This document shows positions 1 to 11,600 of a stretch of 64,000 bases of DNA, piece after piece. The DNA comes from Talpa occidentalis (lineage: Eukaryota; Chordata; Mammalia; Eulipotyphla; Talpidae): assembly GCF_014898055.3 (NCBI RefSeq), contig NW_023601322.1:67670740-67734739 (forward strand), given 5' to 3'. The notes below the pieces were generated by a model. It saw only the letters and a list, made by a program, of their open reading frames with translations, did not search any database and was not told the origin of the DNA. The position numbers were made by a program, and so were the translations under genes. Each line of letters begins with the position of its first letter. Within the stretch, counting starts at the first letter, position 1.

Positions 1-455
1 AAGTCTAATTATATGCTTAGTAGTGTAGTTGTTTGATACAAGATAACCTTCTACATGGTTGAAGTAAAAAGGTTTTACAGACTGTTATGACATTTTATAA
101 AAATATGCTTTACGTGGTAGCAAAAATGTGATATGAAGAAAATAAAAGTAATCTTACTCAATTAGACAAAACAGTGCTATTTACTCAATACAGACATTTT
201 ACATTTGGCTTATACAACTTTTGAGAGCAATTATATACTATTGAGTTGGTGAAAACTTCAAACTCAATACTAATTAAGAAAAATTCTAATAAGCACCTCA
301 TGAACTCTACACTTAGTAAATAAATAAAATACAGCAACAAAAGACTAGAGCACAATTCTTACAATGTAAATAAAGTAGCTTTAACACAACTTGCAACAGT
401 TTATGAATATTCAGAAATGTAGCCTCTTAGAAATGATAACTGGTATTTTCTTTAC
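1..455 (-). other. ANKHD1 intron after exon 12 (partial)
   Basis: AT-rich intron sequence downstream of the 456-543 exon in the transcript direction. No further exon, repeat head or RNA gene is recognisable. Confidence 0.7.
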
Positions 456-543
456 CTTTACTAATAAGAAACTGCACAGTGCATAAGTGACCAGCTCTTG
501 CAGCTTTCATCAAAGGTGTCCTTCCACCTTCAGACTCATGTTC
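456..543 (-). CDS. ANKHD1: ANKHD1 exon 12: ankyrin repeat 13 (most of it)
   Basis: 88-bp exon, residues 512-540 plus the first base of a Gly codon. It encodes EHESEGGRTPLMKAARAGHL and then CTVQFLISK, with acceptor TCAATAG (AG at 544-545) and donor GTAAAG (455-454). It completes the helix pair of repeat 13; the loop (GANVN in the family) must be on the next exon, outside the window. HLCTVQFLISKG fits ANKHD1; I recall HVCTVQF for ANKRD17. It is the last coding piece in the window, so the protein is cut by the window edge and not by mutation. Confidence 0.94.
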
Positions 544-3500
544 CTATTGAAGAAACAAAAAATCAGTGCCAATCATTAGCCATTTATTTTAAACACTTAG
601 TATCAATGACATAATGAAGATTTAACACTCAAGTAACCACTTACACTACCTACCTCAAATCCACACTAGATGAACTCAGTTTTGCATATCAAACAATAAC
701 CACTAAAGACAATACTTATGTTCAGTTTGACTTCCAAAGATAAATAATTGCAATTTTCTAATATTAAGTTTAAAAAGATATTTTCCTAATTATTCATCTG
801 AACTGTGAAAAAGGAACCTTAGGTCTTGTAGGGTGATTAAGGAGGATCTTGATCTTATATCAGAACCCTATTAAAACTCTATCATAAGATGGAAACCAAA
901 TTCTGAAGGGAAAAAACACTGCGGTATTTCAGGGTAAAGGGAAAAAGAAAAAGAAAAATATACCAATGAGCAGGTATTTTGAGTAGAAATAAAATACTTA
1001 AATAGACAAAAATAAGCAGTTTGTAATAGCATAAAGATGGCTATTTTTTTCAAGGAAGTTTGCCAGCAAAAGGAATAAATGATAAAACAGCTCCCAATCA
1101 TCCTAATACCAACTGCCAGGAAAAGGAGCCTGCTTGTGTAAATAGTACTGTCTGCTGGGAGAACTGCAAACTCTTATACATTCATCTAAGTATTAAAATG
1201 TAGCAGATACATGGTTCTATGAAAAGTTCTCTCACCTAACCCCTCTTTCACTTTGAATGCAAACATAAATTTCTATTGTTATGGTCCTCTTTTGTTACCA
1301 AGAAAAACTTGATAAAGAACAGTGATTAGGTCAACTCTATTCTAATAAACTCAGAGAATCCTTCAGCCACCACAAAGTGTGCTCTGTCAACAGAAAGCAA
1401 TTTAGTCTATTTACATAACTATATCTAATCTAAGATTTAGGCAAATTAACAATGACAAACAAGAATAGATTGTCAACCTAATGGTAAGTTTTAAATGAAC
1501 TGCAGTAACAAGAATTCCATTCTAAAAGAAATGTATATTTTTATAGTGTAGACATTCTAAACCTATAAAAATTAATCTTTGACTTTTTAATTGTTACTAT
1601 AGATTAGAAAACAATCATGACTAACTCTTAAGGTATGGAAGAATGAATAACTATAGATAATGCCAATGACTTAGCTTTAGAATGAATTTTAAACTTACAC
1701 TGAAATGTAGGTTTAACTAACATTCTGGCAATTTACACCAAACACAGTGGAATACACACCATGAAAACTTTGTTCAGAAAGATCTAGAAAGTTGTCCAGT
1801 TTTTCCATCTGATTTGTTTCTGAATTAATATGATCAATTACATACTGGAAATAGATTACTCTGTATAGCAACTTATTATTTCCCCCTCCCAGCTCAGGAC
1901 CTTTTTTTTGAAGCAGTTCTCTCTTCCCTGTAACACTCCTCTATTGATCCCTTTTTAACCTTCACATCTCAAGTCATTTCCTCAAGGAAGACTTTCCTGA
2001 ACTTCCTGACTATTCTTCCTGACTAATACTGACTTTAAATTTCTATGAACCACTCCTTGAAAGTTCCAATCATCTATTGGTTTGTGTAACTATTTGGTTA
2101 ATATGTCTCCGTCCTCTGAAAGAACAATTGTGTCCATTTTTGCATACCATTATATACCTATTATTTAAAATAATGAAATGCTTGAATTCTGTTTACCAAG
2201 GAAGAACCTAAGCATAACTGACCTCTTATATCTTTCCTCTCATAGTACTGAGGTTTGAAGTTTTAATTTTCTACTAGGCAAATAAAAGAAAGAAAAGTTA
2301 ATTTAACAAGAAATTAAGACTAGTAGTTAAACTTAGAGTAAGATATTCATTATCTGCATTTGATAACACATCATTACTAGAACATGGGTAGGCAATACTA
2401 ATGTCACTTTTTCTTTCTTTTTCTTTTAAAGTTTTCTTTCTTATCTCTTAAGCTTAAGACTGGTAGTGATACCATCAATATAAACAAACCCCCATAAGTA
2501 ATGGCAAAGGCAAAAGATTTTTGAAAGCTCTACTTTAGAATAAACTTTTAAAGTAACTACTAATTCTGTATATTTAAAATATACTTGTTATATAAAAAAT
2601 CAGAACATAGAATCCCAAGACCCTCACCCCAAGTTGAATTTCAGAATCCAAGATACTAGTAAAATTTTTGAAATGAAAGGTGTGGAAAGCTACCTATTTT
2701 TCTCTCTAGAAATCTGTTACTTTGGTTTGAATACATTTTAGAAAATGGTTGGTAAAACAATGCCACAACTTCATAAGTATATGCAGTATTTCATGCCATA
2801 AAATAATGCATATCCACAACATATTTGTTTCATAATATCTGACCCTTAAATCCTCCTTTTAAAATAGGAATCAAATTTGATCAACTACTTACTTATGTAG
2901 GATGGGTTTCTTAGTACAACCAACATTTGTTCAAGATCAACAAACTTTTAGGACATAAATTATGAATTTTTTCCTTCATAAATACTGAAAATTATTTTCT
3001 AAGGTCATAAATTTAGATAGTGCACAGTTTAAAACTTCTTCCTCTGTTTTTGGGAACTGAAATAAAATAGGAATAAGCTATCCCTTGAACATTTGGTAAA
3101 AGTCACCTATAAATCATCTGGGTCTCTTCATTGGATGGGTGATTTGTTATGTGGATATTTCAAACAGTTTGTTATGTGGATATTGCATTATTGAGGTTTC
3201 CTATTGTTGAGTCTATTTTGATAATTTATAGAAAAATTGAGTATTCACTTTATCTAAGTATGCAAATTGACTGGTCATACAATTGCCAGACACAAATTTT
3301 AAAGATCTACTGTATTAAGCAATTATAATGTGCTTTAAGTTTCTATTATTTACCTGTGCCATTTTCCCTTTTTTAAGTCTGGCATATTTTACCTATTTCA
3401 ATACTTCCTTTAAAAACTCAGCCTTTAATTTTGCTTTCTATCCTTTAACTTTTTATCCTTATTTTTGGCTGTTTTCTAGACTATTAACTTCTGCTTTTAT

Positions 3501-4559
3501 CTATATTGTTCTTCTTTGTGCTGTTCTCTTATTAGTCTCATTTACTTTCACTGTAAATTTCATTTACATATATGTAAATTTTCCTTCTCAGGACCACATT
3601 AGTTACCTCCTTTCACCCACGTGTGATATGTAGGTTTTGTGATTTCTATTTTGTAATTTTTACTATGATTACTCCTTTACGCCATAAACTATGTAAAAGC
3701 ATCATCATTTTCTAGATATATGAATTTTTTTAAAATTTACCATTAATTTGTAATTTTAAAGCAACAGAGATCAGAAAATGTAGTTCATGAATAAGAAGCT
3801 TGTTTTCAAGACTTTTTTGTAGTCTAACATGGACAATTTTAGACATGTTCCATGTATGGAGGAAAGTACAGCACACTTATTGGAAACAAAGTGTTAGCAT
3901 ATTTCTAAAATCAAACTTGACATTTTTTTTCTTAATCACTGCTTTATCTATTTGATGTATAAGTATCATAGAGAAGGGTGTGGAGAAAATCCTACCACTA
4001 TAAATATAGATCTATTTTTCTTGTAGTTTAGTAATTTTCTATTCTAGTTGAGGGCAGACTGTTATCAATTAGTTGCAAGTTAAGTATCGGAGAAGCATTT
4101 ATCTCTAAAACTGTTTTGGCTTAAAATTTCATTTTAAGGAATATTGATAGGAATATTGCCTAAGATAATCTTTTCCATCACTTTGATGGAAAAAACCTTT
4201 CCCTGTCATTTCTGCTTCAGGTTTGTCTCCTAGAAGCATTATTTGCTAGTTTTTGATGTTAAATGTAACTCAAAAGTCTTTGTTCTTGAACAACTGATAC
4301 AGTAGGTATATATTTGTTCTGATTACTGATAAATATTTCTGAAATTTTTAAAAAGTTTTCAGTACCCAATCCCCTGCTGAACAACACAAGAACTCAAGCA
4401 TGGCATTACCCTTCTATTCACATCCTTCCACATGCCCACATTCTTCCACATGGCTGTCTGGGAGTTTATTACTACTTTGGTTTTAAGCATAAAATTTTGG
4501 GGTTTTAAATACTAAAAATTCATAACATTTTACCAATTTCTTTGCTTACCGTACCTTCT

Positions 4560-5195
4560 GGCATTCCACGCCTTCCTCCAGGGTTCACTTTCCTCTTTAT
4601 TGATGTACATATCTTTTAGTAGTATTTTGGTAAGGGTCTGATGTGTAAGTTCTTTTATTCTTTGTAGATTTGAAAATATGCTTATTTTCCTTTTCTGTAA
4701 TGGTAGTTTAGTGCAGAATTCTATATTGTGTTGTATTCTCTTGTTATTTTGAGGGTATTATGTCTCATTGTCTTCTTTGATTATTATTGTTGATGAAAAA
4801 CTACCTTTAAAAATCTGATTGCTGTTCCTTTGTATTTTTTCATACAGTAACTTTTAAGATATTATTCTTTATCATTTAAATCCTGAAGTTTCATTTGTTC
4901 TACTTACTGATTGCCTCTTCAATCAAGGATTTGTTTCTGCCTGTAATTCTAGAAAATTTTCCATTATCAAATCTTCAAACACTGCCTCTGCTTTCTATTT
5001 TCATCCTATCCTTTCCTTCAGGTATTTGAAATAGACATACCGTGGAGCTTTTCAATCTATCTTTAAATTTCTCTCTCCTATTTTCTCTCTGTGCTCTATT
5101 GTTATTTCTTGTTTTATCACCTGATTCACTCACTAGTTCTTTATTCAATTGTTTCCAATATACTGCTTATCCTAGTTTGAGTTATTTCTATAATT
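4560..5195 (-). mobile_element. Ancient LINE-1-like fragment, antisense
   Basis: Pyrimidine-rich sequence with phrases typical of the complement of old mammalian L1 3-prime regions, for example CTTCAAACACTGCCTCTG and TCTCTCCTATTTTCTCTCTG. It continues after the SINE to about 6140. Highly diverged; family level is a guess. Confidence 0.4.
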
Positions 5196-5209
5196 CCCCT
5201 CAAACTTTA

Positions 5210-5486
5210 TTTTTATTTTTTATTTTTTTAAAGATTTATTTATTTATTTATACAAGCATTGGGTACAGTCAGAAGCGTGGGAGGGTGAGAGAATTCACCA
5301 GAGCCAGAGCGGGGAACAGAACAGGCAGACGGACGAAGTACACTGCTGAGGAGAGCAGCAGGCAGCAGGAGAGGTCTGCGCCCCATGTGGGACCCTCGCC
5401 CAGCGGCCGGGGATTGAACCGGCACTGCAGAGGCTGCGGGCAGCTTCGCAACCCAGCGCTCAACCGCTGCGCCACCGGGGAGGCCC
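5210..5486 (-). mobile_element. tRNA-derived SINE, younger type
   Basis: Full-length copy, reverse orientation, with A box region GTGGCGCAGCGGTTGAGCG and B box GGTTCAATCCC on the minus strand and an AATAAATAAATAAATCTTT tail. The 14-bp target duplication CCCCTCAAACTTTA is perfect at 5196-5209 and 5487-5500. Confidence 0.95.
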
Positions 5487-6151
5487 CCCCTCAAACTTTA
5501 AATTTGTTTTATGTCCACCTGTTTTTAACTCATAATTATCAGTTTTGTTGTCTCACATTGTTATGGGTCACAGTTTAAAATGAGCAAGTATAAAAATTTC
5601 AAGATCAGTCTTTCCTTGGGCCTGTATTCTCTTATTCTGCTGCCTGCGCTTGCTTTTGTTATAACTATCTCTCAATGTAGATTTGTTCATGAGCTTTATA
5701 ATTTGAAAAAGCTTTATTTGAAAAGCTCATTTTGCAAAGGAGTTCCTTTTTCTTTTCTTTCCATCCACAAAATTATCCCTTTTCATCAGATGGTTTGAAA
5801 GGTGCTCTTAGAGTCCATTTCAGAAGTAAATCTTTCATTGATGAATTAAGCTTCTGGTCCCATGAAATTTTTCAGTGTATCTCACTAAATCAAAGAATGA
5901 TGTCCTCCAAGTTTTTAGTTGCAGTTGTCTTTACTTCTTTCCTCTAAAAAGAACAACTGGCTCATTTCTGACTGCCACCCTAGGCATCTGCTTATGAACT
6001 TTTTCCCCTCTTGGCTGTCAGCTAGGTCAGTAAGTTCCTAGCTCCTTGCTTCATTCAAGTAGACTAGATCTAGGCTGGCTCCCTATAAGATGTATTCAGT
6101 TCCTATTCCTCTATAGAAGTTGAAATGCCAGCCCCCCACAGCCCATTTATT

Positions 6152-6281
6152 TATTTTTATTTTATTTTATTTTTTTGTGGGACCCTCGCCGGTGGCCGGG
6201 GATTGAACTGGCGCTGCAGAGGCTGCGTGCGGGCAGCCTAGCAAACCAGCGTTCAACCGCTGCGCCACCGGGGGAGGCCCT
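6152..6281 (-). mobile_element. Short 3-prime-truncated SINE with its own A-tail
   Basis: Only the tRNA-related head is present, up to GGGTCCCAC, followed directly by an AAAATAAAATAAAATAAA type tail. Flanked by GCCCATTTATT at 6141-6151 and 6282-6292, so it appears to have inserted in this short form instead of being deleted later. Confidence 0.8.
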
Positions 6282-8340
6282 GCCCATTTATTTTTTAGGT
6301 TTAATTTTCCTTGGGTCTATACATTCTGCTATTGATTCATGCTCCATTTATACTTCACAGAATTCTTTCATATTGTTTTGAGTATAGCTATTTATTTTTA
6401 GTTTTTCTCCAAATTTTCTTATTATGTCTATGTACTTGAAATGATAGAGAGCGGAGAGGTTTCAAAATATATAGCACTTTACCTTCGTGACTAAAAGCCA
6501 TTTGTACTTACATTTAAACAACATTAAGATAGCTGAAAAGCTTTCATTCAATAAACAACCTAGGAAGACAGAACTCGGCCTTTTAAAAAAATTAAAATGT
6601 TTTAGGTGTTTTGTGTATATCTCAGCTTCAGATCAAGGAAAATTGTTAAGTTTTCTGGCTTTGAGTAGTAAAAATTTTAAATATGTACATGTGTTATTCC
6701 TTAATAAAAAGTTAACATTTTAAAAGTGGGAAATCATACTTAAAAATTTATTAAGGGAAGTTAATCACTAGCTTTTAAAATATATTGGTAAGTGAGTAAT
6801 TAGAGCTTAGAAGGCCCCTAAAAGTTAATCTGTGAAAAGTACAGCGCGAAGTTCTGGTTCTGATGAATTAAACACTATGAAAAAGAAGTGCAGGTTTTTT
6901 GTTTGTTTTTTTTTCCCCCTATTATGCTGTAGATACAAAATTTAAACTGTTTATTTAAAATAAATTTATTTCCTTTAAAAATCACAATTATGGGCACCCA
7001 AGGCATATATCTAAACATTGTAACTATCCCACAGAGGCAGGTTTTCTTAAAGTTCCCCTGTCTAGGGGAAATGACCAGAATTACAGGAGAGGGGAGGGAG
7101 ACTCTTATTCTATATCTATGTTTGAGAATTCTGATACTCTCCCTAGGGACTATGTTCTTCCAACCCAACACTGCATATTATTAATTACCTTAGTGACCTA
7201 CTACTACTGATCAGATTCACATCCCTCAAGAGAAGTGAAATGGAAAAAAAGATTAAGAGGCACTGTTCTAGGGCTTGGGGTTAAGCTCAGTTTCTAAAAA
7301 TTGCAAGTAACAAACAGAAAAACCAAGCTTATTCAGTTTGGATGGAGGGAGAATGATTGGTTAAAAAGACAAGTTGGGAAAAAGAATAGAACTCAACAAT
7401 GATGCAGAATAATCTATATGAACTCTAGCAATGTCTCAAAGTGTGGAATAGGGAGGATATAAAGTCTCCTGGGATATCAGTTAAAATGCAGACTCCCCAT
7501 TTCAGAATGAGAACCTTTAAAATTGGGTCACAAACCTAACTTTTAAAAAGTATTCTAAGTTTTGAGACTTGTTACTTGAGAAATAGATTTATAATCATAT
7601 TTCTTGTAACAAATGTGGGGAGAAAGACTTTATCTGAAATAATACTCAGCTTTACATTCTGTAAAGGAGTCTCAGATATAACACAAACAGCAAAAATTCA
7701 TATTACTTTTTTCAAAACTATAACAACTGCTCATTCAACAACTCATTGAAGATAATAATAGTGACTTGATACAGAAAAATTAATTTTAGGTGGCCTACAT
7801 TAACTGTGATCCAATTCAAATTTACTTCTAATTTAGATTAAGCATTATTCATGAGGTAAACAAATTTCTCTGGACTGCAATGGATATTAAATTTGTTTGA
7901 CTTTTAAAATAACAAGTATAAATCCCACACATTTTTTCCAAAGAAAGTAATGCCTGTTTATGAACAGTATCAACCTCTTAAAATCCAATTTCATAATGAG
8001 GTAATAGGAGACAGTTTTAAGAAGAAAAATTTAACCTTTTAGGACTTGAACAAAATAATATATGTTTCACTAAACTATGTTTTTGTTAACTGTAGGATTA
8101 TATGAAAACAATCAAACGTGTCATTCTAGATCTGAGTATCAGATCTTGATGAACAAAATTGAATGCTAAGGAATTTTCAGATGAGATTTTCTGTCTGAGT
8201 TATCTTAACTGGAGAATATAAAAAAAAAAAAAAAAAAAAAAAAGAAAGAAAGAAAATCCATTTTCACCTAAGAGATTTTTTTAGGAATACAATATAAAAA
8301 GAATACTAAGGAAGCAAACTACTAGTAATGTAAATCTCTC

Positions 8341-8346
8341 TTTATT
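8341..8346 (-). promoter_or_regulatory. Poly(A) signal AATAAA for the short ANKHD1 form
   Basis: The plus strand reads TTTATT, so the transcript strand reads AATAAA, 110 bases after the read-through stop at 8457. The resulting 3-prime UTR would be about 130 bases. The sequence after it is AT-rich rather than clearly GT-rich, so the downstream element is not obvious. Confidence 0.5.
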
Positions 8347-8456
8347 GTAACGTCATAAGCTTTATCAACTGAAGAGGATTTCCTTTGTCACCCAGCAGGG
8401 CCTTGGAACTTCTTGGTTGGAATTCAGATATCCAGAGTTCTGGTTACCTACAACAT

Positions 8457-8501
8457 CTATTCTTTTTGTAGTAGCTTACAAGCATCAAAGGCCACCCTCA
8501 C
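8457..8501 (-). CDS. ANKHD1: ANKHD1 alternative C-terminus by read-through of the cassette-exon donor
   Basis: In-frame extension of the 19-codon exon when its GTGAGG donor is ignored: VRVAFDACKLLQKE followed by TAG at 8459-8457. It would give an ankyrin-only protein lacking the second ankyrin block and the KH domain. From memory, short ANKHD1 isoforms (called VBARP in the literature) end in almost the same peptide, VRVAFDACKLLRKE. Conservation of the frame, of the stop, and of a downstream AATAAA at 8341-8346 argues that this is a real terminal exon and not intron noise. In the window the short form would have 525 residues plus exon 1. No transcript evidence can be seen here. Confidence 0.72.
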   Translation of the reverse strand: MRVAFDACKLLQKE

Positions 8502-8558
8502 CTGATGCTTGGCCGGATCTATGCCCTCCAAAATAGTCTTCATGTCCTCCTGCTTGTC
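8502..8558 (-). CDS. ANKHD1: ANKHD1 small cassette exon, 19 codons, phase 0-0
   Basis: 57-bp exon reading DKQEDMKTILEGIDPAKHQ. It is preceded by a strong polypyrimidine tract (TTCTTTTTCCTTTCACAG, AG at 8559-8560) and followed by donor GTGAGG (8501 down). It sits between repeat 12 (ends GADL) and repeat 13 (begins EHESEGG) and adds a charged, non-ankyrin insert between two stacked repeats. Both borders are phase 0, so inclusion or skipping keeps the frame. From memory, ANKHD1 carries exactly this insert and some family isoforms omit it. If the donor is not used, translation continues into the tail described at 8457-8501. Confidence 0.9.
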
Positions 8559-10699
8559 CTGTGAAAGGAAAAAGAACAACTCACGGATCTTATTCCAAAA
8601 ATTAAAATCACATTTGGCCATGAAGACCTTGTGACTGAGACTTCAGATGCTGGCCTTTGTTAATTCAGGATCTTCAACTAAAAAGATTCTCGTCTGTAGA
8701 GACCATAAACTCATGAGTATTATTTTTTTAAAGGTATGATAATGTGGTTCTCTATCAATTATAATTTCAATATAAACCTTAACATATGCAGATAAATTCT
8801 GCTGAATTATATCTCATGTCTTTATTTCCAATACAACTAAAGTCACAAAATCAAGGATGGTATCTTTTATCATCTAGCCAAGGAAAATAATTAAAGCAAA
8901 AGACATGGGAACATTAGAAGTTGGAAGGAAAAAGGAAAATATTATAAGATGATTAGTCAGGTAGTTCTCCAGCCTTCTCACTCATCAATATAAAAATAGT
9001 GTGCAAACTTTTCAACTAGAACAGAAATCTTCAAAGAGATTAAGAGACAGAATATCTGAATTTTCTCTAGATCTAGACTTCTGATGAGAGAAAATACTTT
9101 ACAGTGAGAGAAGGATACAGTTTAGAAAATGGTAGTAAGTTTTGCAGGCATTGAACAGAGTCAACTATGTCTCCAAATCAAAGAAATATAGCCTCAGCAA
9201 GGTTTCACTAAGTCACTTCTACCTCCTACCTGGATGGTTTGCTTACTCTAAAGGGATACATGTTCCTCTGAGAGATTTGGTAAGAAAGCATTCTGAGACA
9301 GCTAGCTGATTTGAAGAAGTTGATAGTTAAGACTCATTTCCTTTCTCTACCCTATCCCCATATGAATCTCAACATATAGCAAGCAAGCCTCATTCAAATA
9401 TGAATAAGCACAAAGTATTCAACACAAAAACTAGTAAGAAGTTCCTACGAAAAAAAAGTAATTTTAGTTTACTATTCCCTTGTAAATTCAAATAAAGAAA
9501 ATATGAAGTTTTTAAAATGCTGAACAAATAACAGCAAGATTTAGAAGTGAGTAGAAGAACAAAAGGAACTAAGTAATAATGAAACCATGAAAATCTCACA
9601 GAAGCAGCAACAACATATAGAAAAAAATAGTGACCTGGAGGATACGATTAAGAAAGAATGCAGAGGAAAAGGACAAAGAAATGAAAGGATTAAACATAAA
9701 GATAATTCAAAAGAGGGAGATCAAATATATAAAGAGGTATTCAAGGGATATAACAAAAGAAAAATTGAAAAATAAGAAATAGAGAAGAGAAATCTAAAAT
9801 CTTTAGTTAAAAAGTATGTGTTGTTTTCTAGGAAAAAACTCATCCAGACTAGTAAATACTAAGATATACTCCAATGATGAAATTACAAAGGTTTAAGCAT
9901 AATAAAAGGAAATTTATGATAATCCGGGCAGAGAAAGGAAGTCACACATGGCAGGGAATATTCTAACAAGATCTGGTGATATAGGGGGCTTAGAATTTTG
10001 AGAGGAAAACAAGATATTCAGTAAGTTCATATTTGGTTACATTCTTTCAAAAATATAACATACAACAGCTTCAAAAATGAAATAGCAACTCTGAAATCTT
10101 TTCAGAGGCGGGGAAGAGTAAATTCAAATCCATATCAGCCAGCCAAAAGATGAGTTCAGAATTAAGAAGCTACTTAATATGAAACCCTAGTAAAGTAAAC
10201 AATGGCTTTACCTTAGTAAAGCTAAACATACAGTAATACAACTGTGAGAAACAGGGTCATTAAACAGACTGTAAATATTATAAAATCATGACTGTAAAAA
10301 AAAATAAAGTCTCATGAAATCCTATAGTGGAAGATAAACTAATCTCTATCTGTTGGAGTCAATAGATACTGTCTGTTTTTTAAAAATCAATATGTTCTTT
10401 AAAGATATTAACAACATGTCCAAATTTGCATTTGTAAACAATGTCTCAATATTCTTCCAGAAAGTAACCTTATACTTGTGTTTTATATAGTTCACCAAAG
10501 CTATGGGAACAATTAATGAACAGCTCATAGGGCTACTTGGAACATAGGGAAAATTTTTGATAAAACAAACATGGGGACTGCATCAGAGATTAGAAAATTA
10601 AGCTATTCAAAACAGAAAGAAAAAAGGAAAGGTAATGCATATAAATAAGAATATGGTGAAGCAGGAGATAAAACAGAAATATAGACTAAATCAGCGTTT

Positions 10700-11115
10700 G
10701 AGAACAATTTGGCAGCAATAATCAAAACTTTAGATGTAGACCCTCCAATAACCAAAGATTTTCACTTCTAGTAATTGATCCCTATATAATAAGAAAAGTT
10801 GCAAAGATATGCAAATGTGCTTAATATTTAGTGCAGTACCTTTTGTAATATTTAAAAACTGTAATAACCCAGATGTTTATCAATTAGAACACTGGGTACC
10901 TGTGAAAAAAAAATGAGAAAACTATAGGAACTTAGTTTAAAAACATTAAACTATTGATAATAAGAAAGCACGTGGTAACAAATGGTAACAAATGGTTACA
11001 TGTGGTAACAAATCCATTCATAAGCTATTCATTAATTAACATAGTCCACATACACTGAATATATATGTGCTTGGGCATATAGAAATGTTTAAGGACACAC
11101 AACATATTGCTTAAA
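10700..11115 (+). mobile_element. Diverged L1/HAL1-like fragment
   Basis: Has the order of phrases of L1 3-prime regions in degraded form (AACAATTTGGCAGCAATAAT, then CACTTCTAGTAATT, then AATAACCCAGATGTTTATCA). Identity is low and the edges are approximate. Confidence 0.5.
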
Positions 11116-11130
11116 TTAAAAAAAAAATCT

Positions 11131-11462
11131 TTTTTTTTTTAAACTTTTTTTTTTATAGAGGCATGTTTTTATTTATTTATTATTTATTTGTTTGTTTGTT
11201 TGTTTTTTGTTTATACATGCACTGGGTACAGTCAGAAGCACGGGAGGGGGAGAGAATTCACCAGAGCCAGAGCGGGGAGCAGAGCAGGCAGAAGGACCGA
11301 AGTACACTGCTGAGGGGAGCAGCGGGCGGCAGGAGAGGTCTGCGCGCCATGTGGGACCCTCCTCCGGTGGCCGGGGAGCAGCCGGGGATCGAACCGGCAC
11401 CGCAGAGGCCGCGGGCAGCTTCGCAACCCAGCGCTCAACCGCTGCGCCACCGGGGAGGCCCT
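11131..11462 (-). mobile_element. SINE, younger type, CATGCCTCTA-tailed subfamily
   Basis: Reverse orientation. The head and B box are intact, and the GCATGTATAAACAAA tail start is followed by (AAAC)n, (AAAT)n and CATGCCTCTATAAAA. The flanking duplication is A-rich (9 A then TCT, 11119-11130 and 11463-11474). Confidence 0.93.
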
Positions 11463-11566
11463 AAAAAAAAATCTCATGAAAAAGGACTTGATTCATATTT
11501 CTGTATCAGTCAAGATTTAATATAGATGACAACTGATATTTAAAATTTTTTCTTTAAGGGGAGTCC

Positions 11567-11600
11567 AAATTTGTCCCATTTGTCCAAATGGGACAAATTT
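11567..11600. repeat. Perfect inverted repeat, 16-bp arms, 2-base spacer
   Basis: Arm AAATTTGTCCCATTTG at 11567-11582, spacer TC, and its exact reverse complement at 11585-11600. Lies about 100 bp from a SINE. Confidence 0.95.

Larger units (their letters stand above)
544..8456 (-). other. ANKHD1 intron between the cassette exon and exon 12
   Basis: Contains a degraded LINE-like tract (about 4560-6140), a full SINE at 5210-5486 and a short SINE at 6152-6281. The stretches 544-3600 and 6300-8220 show no gene or clear repeat. A pure A run of about 23 bases sits at 8221-8243, followed by GAAA repeats. Short open frames here (for example 3328-3633, hydrophobic and AT-driven) have no family features. 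Confidence 0.7.

Noticed and set aside
3328..3633. 101-codon hydrophobic open frame (Phe/Tyr/Leu-rich)
   Set aside because: Produced by T-rich sequence, probably old antisense LINE DNA; no signal peptide or family pattern.
5440..5486. tRNA-like A and B boxes at each SINE head
   Set aside because: They belong to the SINE promoter. No acceptor stem pairing or CCA-compatible end follows, and the sequence continues into the SINE body.
9587..9775. 62-codon Lys/Glu-rich open frame
   Set aside because: Composition is that expected from purine-rich intron DNA; no domain or conserved start.
11163..11525. Open frames of 60 to 150 codons over SINE copies (for example also 22990-23288, 30437-30892, 39735-40033, 60196-60651), rich in Arg, Ser, Pro and Gly
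   Set aside because: They are translations of the GC-rich SINE body. The same peptides recur at every SINE in both orientations, with starts and stops in flanking DNA.
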